From NCBI GenBank assembly GCA_037127315.1, contig JBBBDQ010001028.1, positions 620,001-684,000 of the forward strand: 64,000 nt of DNA. Direction: 5' to 3'. The notes below the pieces were generated by a model. The model was not told where the DNA came from and did not search any database. It saw nothing but the letters and a program-made list of their open reading frames with translations. Of the stretch, positions 58,455 through 64,000 are shown piece after piece. Both the position numbers and the translations under genes were made by a program. The number at the start of each line of letters is the position of its first letter. Within the stretch, counting starts at the first letter, position 1. This DNA is from Ascarosepion bandense. Lineage: Eukaryota > Mollusca > Cephalopoda > Sepiida > Sepiidae.

Positions 58455-58770
58455 GGGCGTCGGTATTCGCCAGTGAGGTAGTAGGAATTTTTCCACTTCA
58501 TGTTCCTTGCTGGGTTTGGACGTCGGTTTTCACCACTGAAGAAGTGATTCTTCCATTAGGTGTTCTTTTTCCGCGTCGGGTTTCGCAAGTGAAGAAGTTG
58601 GGTGCGTGTTCCTTGGACGTCAGGGTTCACTCGTGAAGAAGTGATTCTTCCATTGCATGTTCCTTTTCAGACGTCGGGGGTCACAAATAAAGATGATGGA
58701 TGAGTCAGTGAAAATGTAGGGTGTGTATTCTTCTCAACCGCCGGGGGTCACCAGTAAAGCCGTTGGAAGA
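58455..58770 (+). repeat. Degenerate minisatellite, about six units
   Basis: Units built on GACGTCGGGGTTCACCAGTG followed by AAGAAGTGATTCTTCCATT start near 58455, 58518, 58572, 58615, 58669 and 58737, so spacing varies from 43 to 68 bp. It crosses the reading frames seen here, which are therefore not genes. Confidence 0.75.
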
Positions 58771-58799
58771 TGTTTAATGTTTCTTTGATTCGGCCTTGT

Positions 58800-59418
58800 G
58801 TCATACATAACTGAACTCCATACAGCTTACAAGTTTTATCCAGAATTATAATCATCAGAATTATCAGAAGGTTTTCATCAGAAGGTTGTCAACTGGTTGA
58901 AATGTGTGAATGTGTAGAATAGTGTAAGAATAGTGGAATAATAAATTATACATTTTTCATGTTAAAATCGAAATATATTATAAGAATAGAATAACAAAAA
59001 TAGGTAGTAGTTAAAAGTTCCATGAGAAAGTTAAGAGTATCAATAATTGTTCGTAGTAGTAATTTGTTGAAAAGAGTTTATGCGTACGTATGTATGTATG
59101 TTTTAGCGTTTGTTCAGTATGAATGTCTTTGGATAGAGAAAAAGAAAAAGTAAATGAATCAGCACATGAGAAAGAAGAAGAAAACAAGATGCGGCGATAT
59201 GATGTCCGAGTCGACTTGAAGTTAAATTTTAGTTGTGTCTCTCTCGCAGCGTCAGTCAGTCACTCATCTGAGTGACTGACTGACGCTGATCGAGGTCATT
59301 TATAGTAATTTAGATTTTTCGTACTTGATCGTGAAGTTATTTTTGGTCTTACGAGTCGATTCCATTGGTCAAAATCAATTTAACATCTACTTGCGAAATC
59401 CGGTTTCAACTTTTTCTT
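58800..59418 (+). repeat. Module P, copy 2 (interrupted)
   Basis: Matches 56943-57537 over its length. It ends at CTTTAAG, where copy 1 continues into Q; here Q is displaced to 61243. Confidence 0.8.
59249..59286. repeat. Perfect 18-bp-arm palindrome
   Basis: GCGTCAGTCAGTCACTCA, TC, TGAGTGACTGACTGACGC. The homologous site in copy 1 (about 57375-57412) keeps only the right arm. Confidence 0.9.
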
Positions 59419-59481
59419 TAAGTGTGACAAAGAGAGGGTCAAACACATACACACATTTAAAAGGTTCAACATTCCTAGCAC

Positions 59482-59510
59482 CTGAAGAAGGCCGAAACGG
59501 CCGAAACGTC
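59482..59510 (+). ncRNA. Hammerhead-like core of Penelope type, plus strand
   Basis: CTGAAGA, then A, GGCC-GAAAC-GGCC forming a perfect stem II, then GAAACGTC. The core words and the GUC triplet fit the hammerhead pattern reported in Penelope-like elements; stem I is not convincing. Confidence 0.42.
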
Positions 59511-60615
59511 ATGTTATTCGTTTCTTTCTTCTTTTTTTAAAAATTTCTATTAAGAATTTTTCTAAAGAAAATTTCTACTTACAGTGTGGCAATATTAAAT
59601 TGAACATTGAAATAAACCAGAGTAATTGTCTGTCTGTAGCAAAATCTGACCTAAACAAAAGTTAGGCCGTTATATTTGAGTCATCAGAAAACAATGGTGG
59701 TAAACGAAATACTTTTTTTTAAGTAGATTGGAACCTCGAAATGTATTTTGGTCACTAGTGGTGAAATCTGATCTAGCGTAAGTTGAGTGCCGTTTAATTT
59801 GGGTCGTCGGAGAACGGTGGAAATGAACAAATTAATTTTATCAGCTAAGAAATTTGAAATAGAGCTTAGTAAGCAAAGAGAACTTTGAAATTCGCATGAT
59901 TTTGGCGAAAGCAACCAGACACTCGTGATATGAGCGCGTAAATGGCCTGGCTTATGACCACCGAGTTCCCGATATAAGCGCATCGTCATGCTGAAGTAAA
60001 AGAGTCGGACGACGACCGTAGAAGCGTACGGTCGTGTGATATCGGGTGGGGTGCTGACAATTAGGACCAATCAACCACCTAACCGAAGACGTCTGTGTAT
60101 GAAAAAGGAGAGTAAAACATATTTCATATTTTACTTGCATTTGGTCCTATTGTTCAGACAGAGGCTTTGTTGCAGATTGTAATTGTTGTTGTTGGCGGTG
60201 TTGACGGGAGGACAAGGAAGAGGAAGAAGAAGACTATGAAATGATTATATGAAACTGATGTTTTGTGAAGAAGTCGGATTGAAGGTTCCCGTCAAGGAGA
60301 TTTATGATTTGAAATGTTTAAGCGTCGTCCCAAATTTGTTGCGGATTGTTGAAATTTAATAGTTGCAGAAGAACTATGAGAAGTAACGTCGTTATAGCGG
60401 TCGCATTGAAAACATTTGAGTATATGAAGCTTAATGTCATCACTAGCCCGACAACATCGGAATTGCATCATCCGTCCTTTGTATCAGCACCTTTGCAAGA
60501 TACCGCGGTCCCAGCGTTTTATTTGAGAAGAACTAACTCCGCCAAAAGAGTCTGGAGAACATTGTTGAAAAGAGTTATATATATCTTCTGAGATGATTAA
60601 ACAACAAGTTAACCA

Positions 60616-60633
60616 CACACACACACACACACA

Positions 60634-60671
<38 letters not shown>
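60616..60671. repeat. (AC)n then (CT)n microsatellite
   Basis: Lies inside the inferred insertion. Confidence 0.9.
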
Positions 60672-60672
<1 letters not shown>

Positions 60673-61242
60673 GACTCTAGTGTGTGAGTTGTTATGCTAA
60701 AAAGCGTTTACTTTCTGTAACCTTTTCCGTTTTCTATTCTTTTCTTGTATATAAAAGACATTAACAGTGCAACCATCGAACAATTGTTTGTTCGGCTTTC
60801 TACGGACATTATTTTTTCTTTCTATTTCTTTTTGCTGTATTGTAAATGTTTAACACCGTCCCCCCAGCCGTGTCTACATCTTCAGTCGACCGTAACGAAC
60901 ATCAATTCTGCTTTCTGGATCTAATAATCACAACGTGGGCAGAAAGCAGATTTAATCCAACGAGCCGGTTGACTGACCTACGGATGCTCAGGGACCTACG
61001 GCTAACCACTTGTGTTCAGTTATGACCGAATAAACACTTCAACCGGAAGAGGAAGGCACCAGAGGGTGAGGGGCCAGGGTGGAAGAGTTAGGTCCGGTGC
61101 AAGTTGACCGAAATAGGCCTGTGGAGTTGAAGTGCTAAATATACGGTCTTGTGACCAGGATATCCACCCCGGGGACAAAAAGGGTTAAATATATGGTGCC
61201 GTGATGCACAGTATTCGACCCGAGGGTCGAGAGTGTTAAATA

Positions 61243-61355
61243 AGCACATGGTCACTCCTTTTTCTATTTGGGAAAAACCAGGATTTCACACGTCATTGTA
61301 AATTTTTGTAAAAGTAAAGAAGGTTGATTTTAACTCTTAATTTCCTATCCCACAA
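61243..61355 (+). repeat. Module Q, copy 2
   Basis: Matches 57538-57650: CACATGGTCA, TTTGGGAAAAACCAG, CACACGTCATTGT, AAAAGTAAAGAAGGTTGATT and TTAATTTCCTATCCCACA. Confidence 0.8.
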
Positions 61356-61552
61356 TTTTAAAGCTTTCTAAAATTGGAGTCATTCTTTTTATTATTTTAC
61401 TAGTTATTTTTCTTCTATATCCTTTCAATATTCTTTTAATTGTGAGTGTTTTACGACTTACTAGTAAAGAGAGACTTTTTTTACCAAGATCATCTTTTTT
61501 TTTCGTTTTAATATATTTTTTATTCTTCCTGATCAAACAAAGAGAAGTGACA

Positions 61553-61557
<5 letters not shown>

Positions 61558-61592
<35 letters not shown>
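61558..61592. repeat. (AT)n microsatellite
   Basis: Uninterrupted AT repeat. Confidence 0.9.
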
Positions 61593-61593
<1 letters not shown>

Positions 61594-62038
61594 TGCAAGA
61601 ATATATATATAGTTTTAATGTGTGCTATATTTATAGGATAAAGTGCTCAATATTATAGATAGAGCGTATGTAAATATAAAAGTGAACATTGAAGTCAACA
61701 CTCAGGCGCAATCATCAGGCCATGATGATTGCAACTAGCACGAAACAGTCTGTCTTTTATAAATATGTATATACATATATACCCTTGTGCAAATTTTAAC
61801 AACTGCTTTAGTTTCTTTTCTTTCACAATACGGTTAATTTTAGACCCCCTGAAGCGACAGGTTGTAATCGACTTTTATTCTTTTCCCAGTTAAGGTTATT
61901 TACAGTCATTCGGGGCGTATGATGAAATTTGTTTAGTCTTGAAAGATATTGCGTTATTCGTGATTGAATCAGATCTTTATCACGCCCAGACATCATTGTC
62001 TCGACTCTCGATTATTTATCTTATGCTAAGTGTCTGCG

Positions 62039-62290
62039 ATGGATGTTGATCTAAGGAAGCGTACGAAAACTGTAATTCTGCACGAACACACTGACAAGCC
62101 TCACAGAGAGATTGCGGATATTCTTGGTGTCAGCCTTTCAACTGTCAGTCGTGTCATCAAAGCGGAGAAATAAACTGGACTCATCAGTCTAAAACGTAAA
62201 GGAAAATGCGGTCGGAAGAGAAAAACACCAAGAGACGACGTATACCTGATCAAGGAAAGTGTGAATGATCCTATGAAAATTAATTTGCAC
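62039..62290 (+). mobile_element. Tc1-like transposase, N-terminal fragment
   Basis: From the ATG at 62039: MDVDLRKRTKTVILHEHTD, then REIADILGVSLSTVSRVIKA, a helix-turn-helix typical of the DNA-binding half of Tc1 transposases. A stop at 62171-62173 follows. The frame then continues with KRKGKCGRKRKTPRRDD and LIKESVNDPMK, the GRPR-like linker region. The catalytic half is missing after about 62290. Confidence 0.8.
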
Positions 62291-62719
62291 AAGGGTGGAT
62301 ATAGTGGTGCTATCACGAGTTTTGTGATGTGTGTGAATGGTGGTAATGTACCAGGTTGGCAATTTTCTGGTTGATGCTTCTGACTGATGTTTACGAGCCT
62401 GAACTTTTGCATAGCGTCTAGAGAGGCTGCTCTAATCAGCAGTTGAATAATATCTGAGTTCTTGAAGTGCCATGTCACGTATAGATGAGTGTCTCTGCAA
62501 GCACCTCCAGTGGGCAACCATGAGGCCACACTATACTGCAGTCTGCGTCAGTTCCCTTCCCGCATATGTTACATTAGACGATCAACTACTACTATTACTA
62601 CTACTAGCCTAGGACTCTCCTTACCAACATAACTAAAAAAAACAACAACAACAAAAAAACATGATCATAAACAATCCATGATAAAAAAAACTAAACCAGT
62701 CAAACAAAAAATACCTAAA

Positions 62720-62920
62720 TTCCTCAATATTTCTTTCTCCAACATCCGTGGTCTTTGTACCAACTTTTGTAGTGTGGAATCGTTTCTTATCGAAAAGTCC
62801 CCAAAATCCTAGTTCTCTGTGAATCTAATCTTAACTCTGCAATCCTTTTCTCTGATTTCTTAATACCTGGTTATATACATCCTCTCTTTAGGAATGAGTC
62901 TAATGTCCACATGCAAGGCC
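62720..62920 (+). mobile_element. LINE endonuclease N-terminal fragment
   Basis: The frame reads FLNISFSNIRGLCTNFCSVE, then SPKILVLCESNLNSAI and FLIPGYIHPLFRNESNVHMQ. This is the start of the apurinic-type endonuclease of jockey/CR1-like LINE ORF2 (the N of SNIRGL and the E of CESNL sit at catalytic positions). It is cut at 62924 by an (AT)n array, where the endonuclease should continue. Confidence 0.75.
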
Positions 62921-62923
62921 TGC

Positions 62924-62924
62924 A

Positions 62925-62952
<28 letters not shown>
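62924..62952. repeat. (AT)n microsatellite
   Basis: Abuts the truncated LINE. Confidence 0.9.
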
Positions 62953-62955
<3 letters not shown>

Positions 62956-63353
62956 AAAGAAAATACCTATTTTTATTTATTTCGCTCTACCTCAGTATTG
63001 ACCGCTTTTTGTTAGTTGATTACTCGTATCGGGTTTTTTTCTTTGTGCTGACTCGGTCTGAACTCTTTTGACTGATGTTCATGTACTTAACTCTTTCTTT
63101 TTTAAAACCGTTTTTTCTCTTCTTCGTAAATTTGTGGAAGGTTTTTCGACACGAGTATAGTTATAAATACGAATAGAAATGAATAGAATATGGGAACCAT
63201 TTATACGGAGTGCTAGAGAAAACCAAGATTGTAATAAAAATGGTTACTGAGACTGAAAATTCATATACTGATATCCTCAAGGACACATGGTCCATTGCAT
63301 AAAAATGTTGGTTGGATTTAATTGATTCAAAGAGTTGTGAGTTCAGTACTTGG

Positions 63354-63354
<1 letters not shown>

Positions 63355-63432
<78 letters not shown>
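63355..63432. repeat. (AC)n then (AT)n microsatellite
   Basis: The longest AC run in the window, about 60 bp, followed by AT. Confidence 0.9.
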
Positions 63433-63713
63433 CATATATTTATATTCATTTACATATATGTATGTATAAACATGAGATGAATTGTTAAAGTTGTAAAAGT
63501 AAACTATTATTATTGACTGAGGAATGCGCACACACACATAAATGAAACAAAATCAACCTAACACCGATAAGAGCATTCCATAAATTACTTTAATGAAAAA
63601 TGAGAATAACCCCAGTCACTTACTGAACGATTACTAAAATGTTCGTCTACAAAACTCTCGAGTCGAGATGACGAATCAATCAGCTAAAAGACCAATTTTT
63701 ATTTGTAATAATC

Positions 63714-63716
<3 letters not shown>

Positions 63717-63767
<51 letters not shown>
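63717..63767. repeat. (AT)n microsatellite
   Basis: Uninterrupted AT repeat near the right edge. The rest of 63000-64000 shows no recognised gene. Confidence 0.9.
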
Positions 63768-63770
<3 letters not shown>

Positions 63771-64000
63771 AAACGTTATTTTTAATGGCTACTCCTATAT
63801 TAGCAGATGCTCTGCTTTTATTACTAAACTGTATGTTTATTTATTTACATCTACCGGTTTGAATATTTGATAAATCTTATTACAAGATTTCTCCTTCAGG
63901 CTATCCTGCCTAAGAAACACCACTTCTATTGCAGCAGCTGTACATGTGATGCCCCTACGACTCTCGCGGATTATGGTACTTTTAATGATAAATGGTAAAC

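Larger units (their letters stand above)
59419..61242 (+). mobile_element. 1.8-kb insertion in module P/Q, type unknown
   Basis: Defined by comparison: modules P and Q touch in copy 1 but are 1.82 kb apart in copy 2. The insert holds a Penelope-type ribozyme-like motif (59482-59510), a ~121-bp tandem duplication at about 59640-59830 (TCTGACCTAA.. / TCTGATCTAG..), an (AC)n(CT)n tract at 60616-60671 and a TATA-like TGTATATAAAAGACA at 60747. The short open frame at 60346-60591 is not recognised. Probably a nonautonomous retroelement or a nest of two. Confidence 0.5.

Noticed and set aside
59684..60070. 128-codon minus-strand open frame
   Set aside because: It overlaps a tandem duplication within the inferred insertion and shows no family resemblance.
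62101..62529. 142-codon minus-strand open frame
   Set aside because: Half of it lies opposite the Tc1-like transposase fragment; the rest has no motif I recognise.
63161..63537. Open frames of Cys-Val or Tyr-Ile repeats
   Set aside because: Pure translation of (AC)n and (AT)n microsatellites; the same holds at 3384, 5574, 26953, 43850, 51520, 53041, 54257 and 63717.

Overview
The window looks like AT-rich intronic and intergenic DNA from a large animal genome, most likely a coleoid cephalopod such as an octopus. This identification is an inference. It rests on one split gene with very long introns, and on a dense mix of tRNA-derived SINEs, Penelope-like elements, Tc1/mariner relics, LINE pieces and long (AT)n/(AC)n arrays. 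There are no prokaryotic features.

The only host gene I can support is 4-hydroxyphenylpyruvate dioxygenase (HPD), on the minus strand. Eleven coding exons (family exons 2 to 12) were placed at 51620-51682, 22936-23040, 20834-20879, 18912-18994, 17504-17697, 16902-16979, 10730-10892, 9892-9963, 8693-8809, 8225-8347 and 5865-5963. Joined, they give 380 residues in one open frame with both histidines and the glutamate that bind the catalytic iron. Only the first coding exon (about 10 residues) was not found; it probably lies beyond 51.7 kb or outside the window. All introns have GT-AG ends except the last, which appears to start with GC (GCAAGT). The intron between the first two exons seen is 28.6 kb.

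Layout: 1-5.8 kb is sequence beyond the HPD stop codon, with a foldback repeat, a Tc1-like relic and a SINE. From 5.8 to 23.1 kb are ten HPD exons with two mariner copies, a second Tc1-like relic and small LINE tails in the introns. From 23.1 to 51.6 kb is the giant intron, a nest of mobile DNA: a TX1-like LINE, AT-rich repeat modules in several orientations, a Penelope-like N-terminal piece, a decayed LTR retroelement (zinc knuckles, protease, envelope-like remnant, no visible reverse transcriptase), a Penelope-like element with RT and GIY-YIG domains, a zinc-finger ORF1-type remnant, a composite 5S/tRNA SINE and a mariner pseudogene. From 51.7 to 64 kb are more repeats: hammerhead-ribozyme-like elements, a repeated 0.6 kb module with a nested insertion, a minisatellite, a Tc1 fragment and the 5' end of a LINE endonuclease.

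The most interesting signal is a set of three short sequences (50137-50190, 53174-53228, 53437-53491) that fold on paper as type I hammerhead ribozymes. They share the same 6-bp stem I and end in a GUC or GUA cleavage triplet; one lies within an approximately 188-bp unit whose edge is duplicated, as in retrozyme-like elements. All structural calls were made by eye; no search or folding program was run.
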